A DNA stretch of 31,523 bases from a bacterium (GTDB lineage: Bacteria; Elusimicrobiota; Elusimicrobia; Elusimicrobiales; UBA9959). Numbering within the stretch: the stretch's first letter is position 1; the number at the start of each line of letters is the position of its first letter. Shown here piece by piece: positions 22,748 through 30,291 of this stretch. The stretch is from contig JAKAMO010000018.1 of assembly GCA_021812825.1 (NCBI GenBank), positions 1-31,523 of the forward strand, read 5' to 3'. Both the position numbers and the translations under genes were made by a program. Below the pieces are notes generated by a model that worked only from the letters and a program-made list of their open reading frames with translations, made no database searches and was not told the origin of the DNA.

Positions 22748-23518
22748 ATGCACAGAACACCGACCATCGCCGTAATACTGCTGGCTGCTCTGGCCGCGTC
22801 GGCCGCGGCCAAGGACTGGCGGTTCGGGGCCGGCGCCGCCTACGACTCCGGCAAGTACGGGACTGGCATCCGCACCGATTCCGTAAGCCTCCCTTTCACT
22901 CTCACCCGCTATTATCATTTCGGCGAGGTTTCCGCCACGGCCGCCTGGCTGAGGCAGAGCTCCAAAGGCCGCGTCACGCGGGTTTGGGGACTGCCCGCGC
23001 GGCTCCCCGCTACGCGCGGTCCGTCCTCCGCGGAATCCGGCCCAGGGGACATCCTTGTGCGCGGCACGCTGGCGCTGAAGACGGAGAAAGAGGACGCGTT
23101 CGACCTGGCGCTGGTCGGCAGGCTGAAGCTGCCCACGGCAGACAAGGATAAAGGGCTGGGCACCGGCCAGCTTGACCAGGGCGCCGGGCTGGAGTTCTCG
23201 AAGGATATAGCCGGAAGGTGGACGCTGCTGCTGAACGGCTACTACACGATAATCGGGGATCCAAGGAACTTTAATTTCAACAATGAGCTGGCCCTGGCGG
23301 CCGGCTTCAGGAAGCGTCTTAACGAGGTCCTGTCGCTGGAAGGGCTCTACGAGACCCGCAGCGCGCTGGTGGACGGAACCGACGATCCGCGCGACCTGCG
23401 CGGCCTGCTCACCTATACCAAAGCCGACGGCGATGTCCTGAGCGCCGGACTTCTGCTGGGGCTTTCGGAGGGGAGTCCGTCAGTCGGCCTTTCCTTCGGT
23501 TTCAGTCGCAGGCTCTGA
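22748..23518 (+). CDS. Outer-membrane beta-barrel, MetA/phenol-transporter-like family
   Basis: The product is 256 aa from ATG 22748: MHRTPTIAVILLAALAASAAA is a signal peptide and GGGG lies about 7 nt upstream. ATG 22730 is in frame and is an alternative. The mature protein is a row of amphipathic strands (WRFGAGAAYDSGKYGTG, SLPFTLTRYYHFGEVSATAAW, RWTLLLNGYYTIIGDP) with a Phe-rich end (VGLSFGFSRRL) typical of outer-membrane barrels. GDILVRGTLAL and LVGRLKLPTADKDKGLGTG match the MetA/outer-membrane transporter pattern. The substrate is unknown. An AT-rich -10-like site (TAGTAC) lies just upstream. Confidence 0.72.
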   Translation: MHRTPTIAVILLAALAASAAAKDWRFGAGAAYDSGKYGTGIRTDSVSLPFTLTRYYHFGEVSATAAWLRQSSKGRVTRVWGLPARLPATRGPSSAESGPGDILVRGTLALKTEKEDAFDLALVGRLKLPTADKDKGLGTGQLDQGAGLEFSKDIAGRWTLLLNGYYTIIGDPRNFNFNNELALAAGFRKRLNEVLSLEGLYETRSALVDGTDDPRDLRGLLTYTKADGDVLSAGLLLGLSEGSPSVGLSFGFSRRL

Positions 23519-23550
23519 GCCCTTTCTGCAGGACCGATCATCCCGAAAAT

Positions 23551-23575
23551 AAAAAAAGCCCGGCCTGAGCCGGGC
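23551..23575 (-). terminator. Intrinsic terminator of the Kelch-porV-like operon
   Basis: On the minus strand GCCCGGC and GCCGGGC pair with a 4-nt loop and run into T7 (A7 at 23551-23557 on plus), 16 nt beyond the stop of the PorV-like gene. Confidence 0.9.
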
Positions 23576-23590
23576 GCCGCTGCGGGCGCG

Positions 23591-24538
23591 TCAGAACGCC
23601 ATGGCCAGGCTGAGCTTCCTGGTGGTGTCGAAATCCCCGAACGGGCTGAAGGAATAGTCCAGCCTCATCGACCCCGCGCTGAAACCTATGCCGCCGGACA
23701 TCGCGCCCTGCGAACCGGAGGCCGCGGCCGCGTAGCCGCCGCGCAGCGCCAGGCCGCCGACGAGCGAGTATTCGGTCCCGATCGAGAAGGTGTTGCGGCG
23801 CTCGTTGACCATGCGGGTGAACTCCGCAGCCAGGTTCATCGTGGGGAGCACCGCCAGCGCGGCGCCGGCGCTCATCGAAAGGGGCAGCGCCTCGCGCTTC
23901 TCGGCGTACTTGAAGCCGCTGCCGAGGTTCCTCACCGCGAGGCCCAGCTTCAGCGGGGAGGAGGCCGGCTTGTGGACCGCTCCGAGGTCGAAGGCCACCG
24001 CGGAGGCGCCGTAGCCGGCTATGTCGCTGGAAAGGAACTTGACCGACGCGCCCAGGCTGAAGCCGCCGGAGGTGCCGGCCAGGCCCAGTCCCAGGGCCTT
24101 ATCGGCGGCGGAGAAGCCGCCAGAGCTGCCGCCGTCGGCGTTCCTGCCGTCCAGGCTGCCGTGGTCGAGACGCGTGAACGAGACGCCTGCTTTCAGGCCG
24201 GCTACGGGGAAGGCCGCGGCCGCGAAATCGTATGAGCCGCCGAGGGCCCAGGCGGCGTGCGTGAGCGAGGCTCCGCGGGCCGACAGGGCCAGACCGCCGG
24301 GGTTGTAGTACATGGCCGCGGGGTCCGCCGCCATCGCGGTGTACGCGGAGCCCATGGCGGAGGCCCGCGAGGCCGCGCCGATGTTCAGGAAGTCCGCGCC
24401 GCTCTCCAGGGCGTGCAGCAGGCTGGCGGAGGGGATGAGCAGGAAGGCCGCCGCCAGCAGCAGGGCGTAAGGCCTCGACAGCCAGTAGATAATGCTGTTG
24501 AGGACGTCCTTCTTGGTTCCCGAGTCCAGACAGTTCAT
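23591..24538 (-). CDS. PorV/UPF0164-like outer-membrane protein
   Basis: The product is 315 aa. A hydrophobic signal (YALLLAAAFLLIPSASLLHA) follows an unusually long N-terminal stretch of about 22 residues. The mature start ESGADFLNIGAASRASAMGS and DPAAMYYNPGGLA are the hallmark of the PorV/PorQ/UPF0164 group of FadL-like outer-membrane barrels. The end (RKLSLAMAF) is a typical Phe-terminated last strand. In Bacteroidota PorV carries type IX secretion cargo to the sortase; whether it does so here is unknown. It begins 4 nt after the stop of the Kelch gene, whose C-terminus looks like a sorting domain, so a cargo-carrier pair is a fair inference. It is controlled by the same riboswitch. Confidence 0.82.
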   Translation of the reverse strand: MNCLDSGTKKDVLNSIIYWLSRPYALLLAAAFLLIPSASLLHALESGADFLNIGAASRASAMGSAYTAMAADPAAMYYNPGGLALSARGASLTHAAWALGGSYDFAAAAFPVAGLKAGVSFTRLDHGSLDGRNADGGSSGGFSAADKALGLGLAGTSGGFSLGASVKFLSSDIAGYGASAVAFDLGAVHKPASSPLKLGLAVRNLGSGFKYAEKREALPLSMSAGAALAVLPTMNLAAEFTRMVNERRNTFSIGTEYSLVGGLALRGGYAAAASGSQGAMSGGIGFSAGSMRLDYSFSPFGDFDTTRKLSLAMAF

Positions 24539-24542
24539 AGCG

Positions 24543-26918
24543 CTACCGGATGACGGCGAACTTGCCGGCTTTCCTTATCTTCTTCGCGCCGCCGTCGACC
24601 TCGGCGGAATAATAATAGACCCCGCTCGGCAGGCCCGAGCCAAGCGGCAGATCGTAACACTGCGCAGCGCCGCAGGCCGCCGGACCTCCGGAGACCGAGC
24701 TTTCATGCTCAAGCCGGCCGGAGGCGGTGTAGACGCGGACGGAAGCCTTGCTGCCGCCGTTAACGGTCAGATGCAGCCTCGGCGACTGGCCAGGCAGGGC
24801 GGGGTTGGGGAAAGCGTAAACCTCGGAGACGGCGAACGCTTCCGGCAGGGCCGGAGGCGCTGGTATTGCCGGGATCCCGGGAGTAGGGGGCGCCGTAGTG
24901 GTGCTGACAGTTACTGGATCCGCGGCCGGGGCGGTGACGGTGTCTGCGACTACGGGGATCGCGGCCGGGGCGGTGACGGTGTCTACGACTACGGGGATCG
25001 CGGCCGGGGCGGTAATGGTGTCGATCGCCACTGGGGCCGCGATAGGCGGGGTAACGGTGGTCGTGTCGGCAGGCAACGGCGCCGCGGCGATGACCTGGTA
25101 AACCGAGAAATGCGCCACGTCGGCGCTTACCGTTCTGTCGGCTCTGGAGACGGCCGAGGGCAATATCTCCCATTCGCCAGTGGCGTCGTTCCAGTAGGCC
25201 ACCTGCAGAGCGCTCTCGTCGACGCCTGCCGGCAGGGAAGCGGGGTCGTAGGGCAGAGATATCGTGACCGGCTTGTCGAAGACCATGCCGTGCGGGCCGA
25301 ACTCGAAAGGCGCCGAAGCGGCCTCGAGACCGCGGGAGCCCATGCTCTTGCCGCGCCTGTCCTTCTCGCCCTGGGTCAGCCCCTCCTGGTCTTCCGGCGC
25401 AGCGGCCAGCAGCAGGTCCGGGTTACCCTTGAACGCGCCCTTGGGTATGTTCACCTTTACCCCGCCCTGTCCCGTGCGCAGGCCGGCGCCGTTCTCCTGC
25501 GGGACGACGGGGGTTTTGGCGGTCTTGAGCGCTCTGTTCATGCTCTCGCCGCGGAAAGCCCGGCCGTCCGCGAGGAGGCCCTCTATCCCTATAGAGAAAT
25601 CCCCCTCGGGGATAAGGTTGGCCACGGCCTGCCTGCTGAACTTTATCATCAGGTAGGTGATGCCCTGGAGACCGGTGAACTCCGTGCTGTCGCCGGTGTA
25701 GAGCTTGGCGGTCCACTTCGGATCGGGCGGTATCGGCGCCACGGACTGCCCGTTGAGCGAGGTGATCTTCACGCTGGACGGGTCTACGGAGGCCGCGTCC
25801 GCCTCCGGCAGGCCCATGATCACGGTCACCCACTTGCCGTTGGCCTTCTTGTTTATAACGTCGGGCGTCATCTGTACGAAGGCCCTGAGGTCCGTCTTGA
25901 GTTTGGAAAAATAAATATCGGGTATCGGATTGTCGATATACGAGGTGCCGCCGCCTATGGAGTACAGATAGTCGCCGTTTGAGACCGCGGCCAGCGAGAG
26001 CAGCCCCTTGGGCAGGGTGTTCAACGCCACCCAGGAGCCCAGGGTACCGTCCTGCGCGAAGGGCGCGAAGTAGACGGCGTTGGAGATCGCTCCGTCGAAG
26101 CCGCCGAGCATGTAGACGCTCTTGTCGCTGATCGCCATGCCGTAGAAGGCCACGGAGTCCGGCAGGGAAGGCTGCAGCTGCCAGTCCCCGAGCGTGCCGT
26201 CCGCGTTGGCTGCGGCCGAGTAGACCGCGCCCGACAGGCCGGTGGCGCCGCCGCCGGCGGAGTAGAGCGAGGACCCGGTTGAGCCGCCCAGCACGAAGAG
26301 GCGGCCGCCGCGGGCGAAGGAAGTGTGGCCGAACAGCGAGACCGGCAGCGGCTTCTCCGCGCGCCAGGCGCCGAGGGTGCCGTCGGGGTTCACCGCCGCC
26401 GACCAGGTCTTGCCGGTGGCGCCGGAATTAGCCGAGATGCCGCCGACGATATAGAGGCGGTCGTTGAGCACCGCCGCGGCAAGGGCGTAGATCCTCTCCG
26501 GCAGGTAGGTCCCGCGCTGCCAGCCGGCAAGCGTGCCGTCCGCGTTGGTGCCGGAGAAGTAGACGGTGTTGCGCGAGCCGTAGCGGTTGGTCCCGCCGAT
26601 CACGTAGAGCCTGCCGTTATAGACCGCGGCCGCGTGCATGCCGAGGCCGAGGAACTCCGGCATAGGGCTGGCCGCCTGCCAGGGGCCCAGCTGCCCGTCG
26701 GGGAGTATCTGAGCGCAATAGTAGACGTTGTTGAGGTAGTTAGGCGCAGAGTCGCTGCTGATGCCGCCGGCCACGTAGACGCGGCCGTCCAGCGTCACGG
26801 CGGTGTGGGAGAGAAGGGAGCGGGGGAGGGGCATCGTGGGCTGGAACTGCGCGAAGGCCGCGGACGACAGTATCGCCGACGCCGCCGCTAGTGCCAGTCT
26901 GGTGTAATTCCTGCCCAT
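24543..26918 (-). CDS. Secreted Kelch-repeat protein with ZU5-like domain and C-terminal sorting-type domain
   Basis: The product is 791 aa. Signal peptide residues are about 1-23 (LALAAASAILSSAAFA). About residues 25-340 hold six or seven Kelch-type blades, each with GRVYVAGG/GRLYVIGG/DRLYIVGG/GRLFVLGG and DGTLGxW motifs, expected to form a beta-propeller. An Ig-like part (about 345-470) follows, then a ZU5-like domain (GGVKVNIPKGAF ... FEFGPHGMVFDKPVTISL). A Thr/Pro/Ala linker of 13-residue repeats comes next. The last 90 residues (YAFPNPALPGQ ... LPSGVYYYSAEV ... RKAGKFAVIR) match the FlgD-Ig/type IX-like C-terminal pattern. The ATG sits 18 nt after the T-tract of a riboswitch terminator, with GGGG as ribosome site. 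An adhesive surface role is inference. Confidence 0.82.
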   Translation of the reverse strand: MGRNYTRLALAAASAILSSAAFAQFQPTMPLPRSLLSHTAVTLDGRVYVAGGISSDSAPNYLNNVYYCAQILPDGQLGPWQAASPMPEFLGLGMHAAAVYNGRLYVIGGTNRYGSRNTVYFSGTNADGTLAGWQRGTYLPERIYALAAAVLNDRLYIVGGISANSGATGKTWSAAVNPDGTLGAWRAEKPLPVSLFGHTSFARGGRLFVLGGSTGSSLYSAGGGATGLSGAVYSAAANADGTLGDWQLQPSLPDSVAFYGMAISDKSVYMLGGFDGAISNAVYFAPFAQDGTLGSWVALNTLPKGLLSLAAVSNGDYLYSIGGGTSYIDNPIPDIYFSKLKTDLRAFVQMTPDVINKKANGKWVTVIMGLPEADAASVDPSSVKITSLNGQSVAPIPPDPKWTAKLYTGDSTEFTGLQGITYLMIKFSRQAVANLIPEGDFSIGIEGLLADGRAFRGESMNRALKTAKTPVVPQENGAGLRTGQGGVKVNIPKGAFKGNPDLLLAAAPEDQEGLTQGEKDRRGKSMGSRGLEAASAPFEFGPHGMVFDKPVTISLPYDPASLPAGVDESALQVAYWNDATGEWEILPSAVSRADRTVSADVAHFSVYQVIAAAPLPADTTTVTPPIAAPVAIDTITAPAAIPVVVDTVTAPAAIPVVADTVTAPAADPVTVSTTTAPPTPGIPAIPAPPALPEAFAVSEVYAFPNPALPGQSPRLHLTVNGGSKASVRVYTASGRLEHESSVSGGPAACGAAQCYDLPLGSGLPSGVYYYSAEVDGGAKKIRKAGKFAVIR
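24922..25038 (-). repeat. 39-bp tandem repeat inside the Kelch gene (three copies)
   Basis: Copies at 24922-24960 and 24961-24999 differ at one base; the third (25000-25038) is diverged. They encode 13-residue units of the type DTVTAPAAIPVVA in the linker before the C-terminal domain. Copy-number change would keep the frame and alter linker length. Confidence 0.85.
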
Positions 26919-26935
26919 ATATCCCCGGGTGCAAT

Positions 26936-26981
26936 AAAAAAAGCCGAATACGGAAGTCGCGCTTCAACTTCTGTGTTCGGC
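26936..26981 (-). terminator. Riboswitch-linked intrinsic terminator before the Kelch start codon
   Basis: On the minus strand GCCGAACAC pairs with GUAUUCGGC (9 bp, one G-U), and AGAAGU pairs with ACUUCC above it (5 pairs plus one A-C mismatch at the junction). The loop is 9 nt and a T7 tract follows at 26942-26936. It lies 18 nt before the ATG, inside the 5' leader, so transcription of the operon requires that it not form. Confidence 0.9.
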
Positions 26982-27037
26982 AGCCTGGCCGGCAAATAGA
27001 CCCAACTTCCACTTTCGGCAGCCCGTCCGGCTAAGAC
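26966..27037 (-). repeat. Duplicated 3' half of the riboswitch aptamer
   Basis: 27004-27037 (aptamer) and 26966-27001 are direct repeats sharing AACTTC, TTCGGCAGCC and CCGGC at matching spacing on the plus strand. Copy 2 supplies the 5' arm of the terminator. The terminator 3' arm can also pair with copy 1 (14 of 15 positions by hand count, including G-U), so the copies compete. Confidence 0.75.
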
Positions 27038-27102
27038 ACTGGGTCTTTTTAGCCCCGCGGCTTTGCGCCCCCGGCCTTTCGTCCCGGGTTTGCTATTATC
27101 GT
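27012..27102 (-). promoter_or_regulatory. GEMM-I cyclic-dinucleotide riboswitch aptamer (G20A-type)
   Basis: The leader RNA reads ACGAUAAUAGCAAACC (27101-27086 region). A CCCGG/CCGGG hairpin capped by a GAAA tetraloop (27080-27077) follows, then GGGCGCAAAGCC (27070-27059), a second helix GGCU..AGAC/GUCU..AGCC, and GGGCUGCCGA (27024-27015). These are, in order, the conserved parts of the c-di-GMP-I (GEMM) aptamer, including the tetraloop that docks on the second helix, the GCAAAG containing A47, and the CCGA region with C92. Aligning GC before AAACC with Vc2 G21-C22, position 20 is A (complement of T27094), as in GEMM-Ib aptamers that prefer 3',3'-cGAMP. Ligand preference is inferred. Confidence 0.88.
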
Positions 27103-27108
27103 TTCTAT

Positions 27109-27137
27109 GTTATAGCAGACGCCCCGGCGATTTTCAA
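27109..27137 (-). promoter_or_regulatory. Promoter of the riboswitch-Kelch-porV transcript (TTGAAA-17-TATAAC)
   Basis: On the minus strand TTGAAA (27137-27132) and TATAAC (27114-27109) are exactly 17 nt apart. The start would be near 27102, at the 5' end of the aptamer, giving a leader of about 184 nt. Confidence 0.78.
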
Positions 27138-27193
27138 GGGTGCGACTTTGTATATCATGATACATCTGCCGGGGAGCCAGGCCATCTTTTTTC

Positions 27194-27199
27194 TATAAT
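27194..27199 (+). promoter_or_regulatory. Putative -10 box (TATAAT) of the GT-C-like gene
   Basis: A perfect TATAAT lies 8 nt before ATG 27208, again a leaderless layout; no ribosome site and no -35 are visible. A near-palindrome TGTAT..ATGATACA at 27149-27164 between the two divergent promoters could be an operator. Confidence 0.5.
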
Positions 27200-27207
27200 T
27201 CCGGTAT

Positions 27208-28923
27208 ATGGGAGACGGGTCCGGACTGAAAGACAAAATCTGGCTCTCGGCCGGGGTTCTGGCCGCGGTCGGGGCAGTGGCCATGCCGGTTCTCAACCCG
27301 GACCTGTATTGGCATCTCTCGGCCGGGAAGTACCTAACCGCCAACCTGGGGCTGCCCTCTTCCGACTTCCTGTCCTGGACCGAATACGGGACCGGGTGGA
27401 CGGATTTCGAGTGGCTGGCGCAACTGCTGTACTACGCGGGGTATTCGCTGGCCGGCATAAGCGGGCTTTTCGTCCTGAAGATGCTGCTGCTCTCCGCGGT
27501 CTTCCCGGCCTTCTATCTTTTCCTGGCGGATGCAGGCCTTTCCTGGCTGGCCTTCTTCGCGCTGCCGCTCTGGGGCCTGGTCGTCATGCCCAACTCCGAC
27601 CTGCGGCCGGAGAACTTCAGCGTGCTCTTCTTCGCCATGCTGCTGCTGCGGCTGGAGCGGGCCCGCGTTTCCGGCCGCCCCTGGCCCTCCTCTCCGGCCG
27701 GCTTCATCGGCCTGGCGCTGTTCTTCGCGCTATGGGCCAACCTGCACGCCGGCTTCGCCTACGGCCTGCTGCTGCTGGCCTCTTATTCCGCCGGGGCCTG
27801 GGCGGATTCGCGGTTATGGCCTTCCGGTCCCTCCGCCGGCGGTACCGCCGCCGGGGCCGGCGCGGCGGCCGCGTTCATCGGGTCGACCCTGAACCCTTGG
27901 GGCTTCGGCCTCTACGGCATACTTTACCGGCACGCCGCCGACTCGGCCGCGCTTTCCAGATACCTGTCCGAATGGGCCCCGCCGTCGTTGTCGAACCCCT
28001 GGCACTGGCCGTTCATGGCGCTGCTGGCGGCCTCGCTGCTGCTCCTTCTCCGGCGTTTCCTTAAGGAACGGTCGCTGCCGCTGGCGCAGCTGCTGTGCCT
28101 GGGCTGGCTGGCCTTAGAGGCCTCCCGCCATACCAGGCAGATAGTCTTCTTCGGACTGGCCGCGGTAGTCTTCTCGCTGGACTCGGCGGTAAAGCTTTGG
28201 GAACCCGGCCTGCTGGCCAGGCGCGGGAAGGTCTTGCTGGTGCTGTGCCTGGCCTATCTCGCGCTGCTGGTCTGGCCGCGTTACCTGTCCTTCCGGAGCA
28301 GCATAGGGGCCGAGGCTTCGGGCGCCGCGGCCTATCTGAAGTCCGAGGCGTCCGTGCTGGGCGGCAGGCGGCTGTACAATCCGTGGACCTGGGGCGGCTA
28401 CCTCGGCTGGGCGCTGGCTCCTGAGTACAGGGTCTTCACCGACGGCAGGTATCTCTTCCACAAGTACCTGGTGCCGGTCAGCGAGGCTATGAGGGACCAG
28501 GACGCATGGGACAGGTTCGCGGCGGAAAAGGGCTTCGATATCGTGATCTTCCGGCGCGACTACTCCATGCTCCCTTATATGCAGAGGGCCGGGAAGGCTT
28601 CCGTGACGGTACGTCGGCCGTCCTACCTGATCTTCATGCCGGAGAATAAATGGGCGCTGCTCTACTGGGACGCTTTCTCGGTGGTATTCGGCCGCCGCGG
28701 CAGGCCGCTGCCGCCGGAGTTCCGCTTCCTGCGGCCCGACGACGAGGAGAGCCTGAAGCTCGCGCTCTGCTCGGGGACGCTGAAGGCCGACGCCGTAAGC
28801 GGGGAGCTGGCGCGCTACTACGCGGCCGCCGCCGGCGCGCACTCGACGCGCGAGGCCGACCTGTTCAGGCTCTGGCTGGCCGGCTATCCCGGCGCCTGCG
28901 CTACGTTGAATCGGGGCCAATAA
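27208..28923 (+). CDS. Polytopic membrane protein, GT-C glycosyltransferase-like
   Basis: The product is 571 aa with about ten hydrophobic helices in the first 350 residues. The first luminal loop NPDLYWHLSAGKYLTANLGL, followed by PSSDFLSW and WTDFEWLAQLLYY, is the pattern (Asp, WH, G, later EWL) seen in PMT/ArnT-like GT-C enzymes, where the Asp is catalytic. RPENFSVLF and SRHTRQIVFFG are also family-like. The last 200 residues form a soluble domain (LYNPWTWGGYLGWALAPEY, TDGRYLFHKYL). It may transfer a lipid-linked sugar, or be one of many uncharacterised relatives. ATG 27208 fits the -10 box. It diverges from the riboswitch operon and precedes two GGDEF genes by 18 nt. Confidence 0.7.
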   Translation: MGDGSGLKDKIWLSAGVLAAVGAVAMPVLNPDLYWHLSAGKYLTANLGLPSSDFLSWTEYGTGWTDFEWLAQLLYYAGYSLAGISGLFVLKMLLLSAVFPAFYLFLADAGLSWLAFFALPLWGLVVMPNSDLRPENFSVLFFAMLLLRLERARVSGRPWPSSPAGFIGLALFFALWANLHAGFAYGLLLLASYSAGAWADSRLWPSGPSAGGTAAGAGAAAAFIGSTLNPWGFGLYGILYRHAADSAALSRYLSEWAPPSLSNPWHWPFMALLAASLLLLLRRFLKERSLPLAQLLCLGWLALEASRHTRQIVFFGLAAVVFSLDSAVKLWEPGLLARRGKVLLVLCLAYLALLVWPRYLSFRSSIGAEASGAAAYLKSEASVLGGRRLYNPWTWGGYLGWALAPEYRVFTDGRYLFHKYLVPVSEAMRDQDAWDRFAAEKGFDIVIFRRDYSMLPYMQRAGKASVTVRRPSYLIFMPENKWALLYWDAFSVVFGRRGRPLPPEFRFLRPDDEESLKLALCSGTLKADAVSGELARYYAAAAGAHSTREADLFRLWLAGYPGACATLNRGQ

Positions 28924-28929
28924 TATAAT
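28924..28929 (+). promoter_or_regulatory. Putative -10 box (TATAAT) between the GT-C-like and first GGDEF genes
   Basis: TATAAT directly follows the stop codon at 28921-28923 and lies 12 nt before the GTG start at 28942. It would give a leader of about 5 nt. The gene may also be read from the upstream transcript. No -35 is seen. Confidence 0.4.
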
Positions 28930-28941
28930 ATCGTTTGTAAT

Positions 28942-30291
28942 GTGAAAGTCTACAGGCCCAGCGCCCTGACGAAGGCCGCAGTGCCGGCCGCCATCCTGCT
29001 GGGGGCCGGACTGTCCCTCTGGGAGTGGCCTTCCCATTTCCTCTGGATCTATCCGCTCTGCGGCTTCCTTTTCATGTGGTTCTCCTGGACCGGCGAGAAG
29101 GAGGTGAAGTACATCTTCCTGTTCCTGGTCACCGCGGCCGGCCTCACGCTGCCCAAGTTAGCCGGGCGCGTCGGGGACCCGCTGGAGCTCTACGCGGCCG
29201 CCATAGGGGAGACCCTCTGCGTCTGGCTGCTCTTCTTCGCGCTCTCGCTGGCCGAGAAGTCCAGCAGGTCCGCGGGAGAGCAGCTGGCCGAAGAGGAGGC
29301 TTCGGCCGAGGGCAGGATACGCGCGCTGGAGGACGAGCTCTCCCGCTACCGCATGCACCTTGAGAGCACCCTGGCCCGCATCCGCGACAAGGGAGCGCTC
29401 TCCTCGGCCATGCAGGACATGGGCCTGGCCTCTACCCCCGACGAGGTGAAGGCGCGGCTGGAAACCCTGCTGAAGAACTATTTCCCCGGCGCGGCCGTGG
29501 AGCTGCGCTCCGGCGCGCCCAAGGACTTCGCGGACAGCTGGGTGGCGGAGCGCAAGATACCGCTGCTGGTCAGGAACGCGGACGGGGACACCCGCCTGCC
29601 CAAAGGCCTGCTGGGCCCGGCGGAGCGCTCGTTCATGGCCCTGCCGCTGCACCTGTTCGGCCGGCTGGTGGGCTTCGTGCGGGCCTCCGCGCCGGAGCCT
29701 GACCGTTTCCGCGCCGAGGACCTGCGCGGCGCGGAGCTCGCGTGCACGCTGGCCGGCGTCAGCATGGAGAACATCTACCTCTTCGACAAGGTCAACGAGC
29801 TGGCCATCAAGGACGCGCTGACCGGTCTCTACACGCACCGCGCCTTCCAGTCCAGGCTGGAGGAGGAGATACTGCGGTCGGCCCGCACGAAGGTGCCGTT
29901 CTGCGTGGTGATGGCGGACATAGACCATTTCAAGTCCTACAACGACAACTTCGGCCACCAGGCCGGCGACGCCGTGCTGAGGGCCGTGGCCGAGACGCTC
30001 TCGGCCGGAGTGCGCGACATAGACTTCGCCGCGCGCTACGGCGGCGAGGAGTTCGCGCTGATAATAACCGGCGCGGGCAAGGCCGACGCGGCGGCCGCGG
30101 CCGAGCGTATCCGGCTGGCGCTCGAGGCTCGCGCGTTCTCCTTCGGCGGAAAGCCTTCCCGCGTTACGGCCAGCTTCGGCGTGGCCGAATTCCCGACCGA
30201 GGCCGTGGCGGGCGGCCAGCTGGTGCGCGCCGCCGATGAGAGGCTTTACCGCGCCAAGCAGGGCGGACGCAACAGGGTGGTGGCGGCATGA
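28942..30291 (+). CDS. Membrane-bound GAF-GGDEF diguanylate cyclase with intact I-site
   Basis: The product is 449 aa and should make c-di-GMP from two GTP. Hydrophobic helices fill about residues 10-105, followed by a coiled coil (110-150), a GAF-like domain (about 155-280) and GGDEF. Active residues are Asp326 (MADIDHF), Asn334 and Asp343 (NDNFGHQAGD) for guanine binding, and GGEEF at 367-371. RDID (358-361) five residues before GGEEF is the product-inhibition I-site. Asp343 is kept, so it lacks the change typical of hybrid cGAMP-making (Hypr) enzymes. GTG 28942 is the start because the ATG at 28940 runs into TGA. The stop overlaps the next ATG (ATGA), indicating coupled translation of the pair. 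Confidence 0.9.
   Translation: MKVYRPSALTKAAVPAAILLGAGLSLWEWPSHFLWIYPLCGFLFMWFSWTGEKEVKYIFLFLVTAAGLTLPKLAGRVGDPLELYAAAIGETLCVWLLFFALSLAEKSSRSAGEQLAEEEASAEGRIRALEDELSRYRMHLESTLARIRDKGALSSAMQDMGLASTPDEVKARLETLLKNYFPGAAVELRSGAPKDFADSWVAERKIPLLVRNADGDTRLPKGLLGPAERSFMALPLHLFGRLVGFVRASAPEPDRFRAEDLRGAELACTLAGVSMENIYLFDKVNELAIKDALTGLYTHRAFQSRLEEEILRSARTKVPFCVVMADIDHFKSYNDNFGHQAGDAVLRAVAETLSAGVRDIDFAARYGGEEFALIITGAGKADAAAAAERIRLALEARAFSFGGKPSRVTASFGVAEFPTEAVAGGQLVRAADERLYRAKQGGRNRVVAA

Noticed and set aside
24922..25038. Short CRISPR-like array
   Set aside because: Units are contiguous without spacers and lie in frame within a coding linker; it is a coding tandem repeat.
24492..25982. 496-codon plus-strand frame opposite the Kelch gene
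   Set aside because: Gly/Arg-rich shadow of the Kelch coding sequence, without ribosome site or recognisable domain.
26936..27060. Two tandem complete riboswitch aptamers
   Set aside because: Only the 3' half is repeated. The second copy lacks the GCAAACC and GCAAAG parts, so there is one aptamer plus a duplicated strand.
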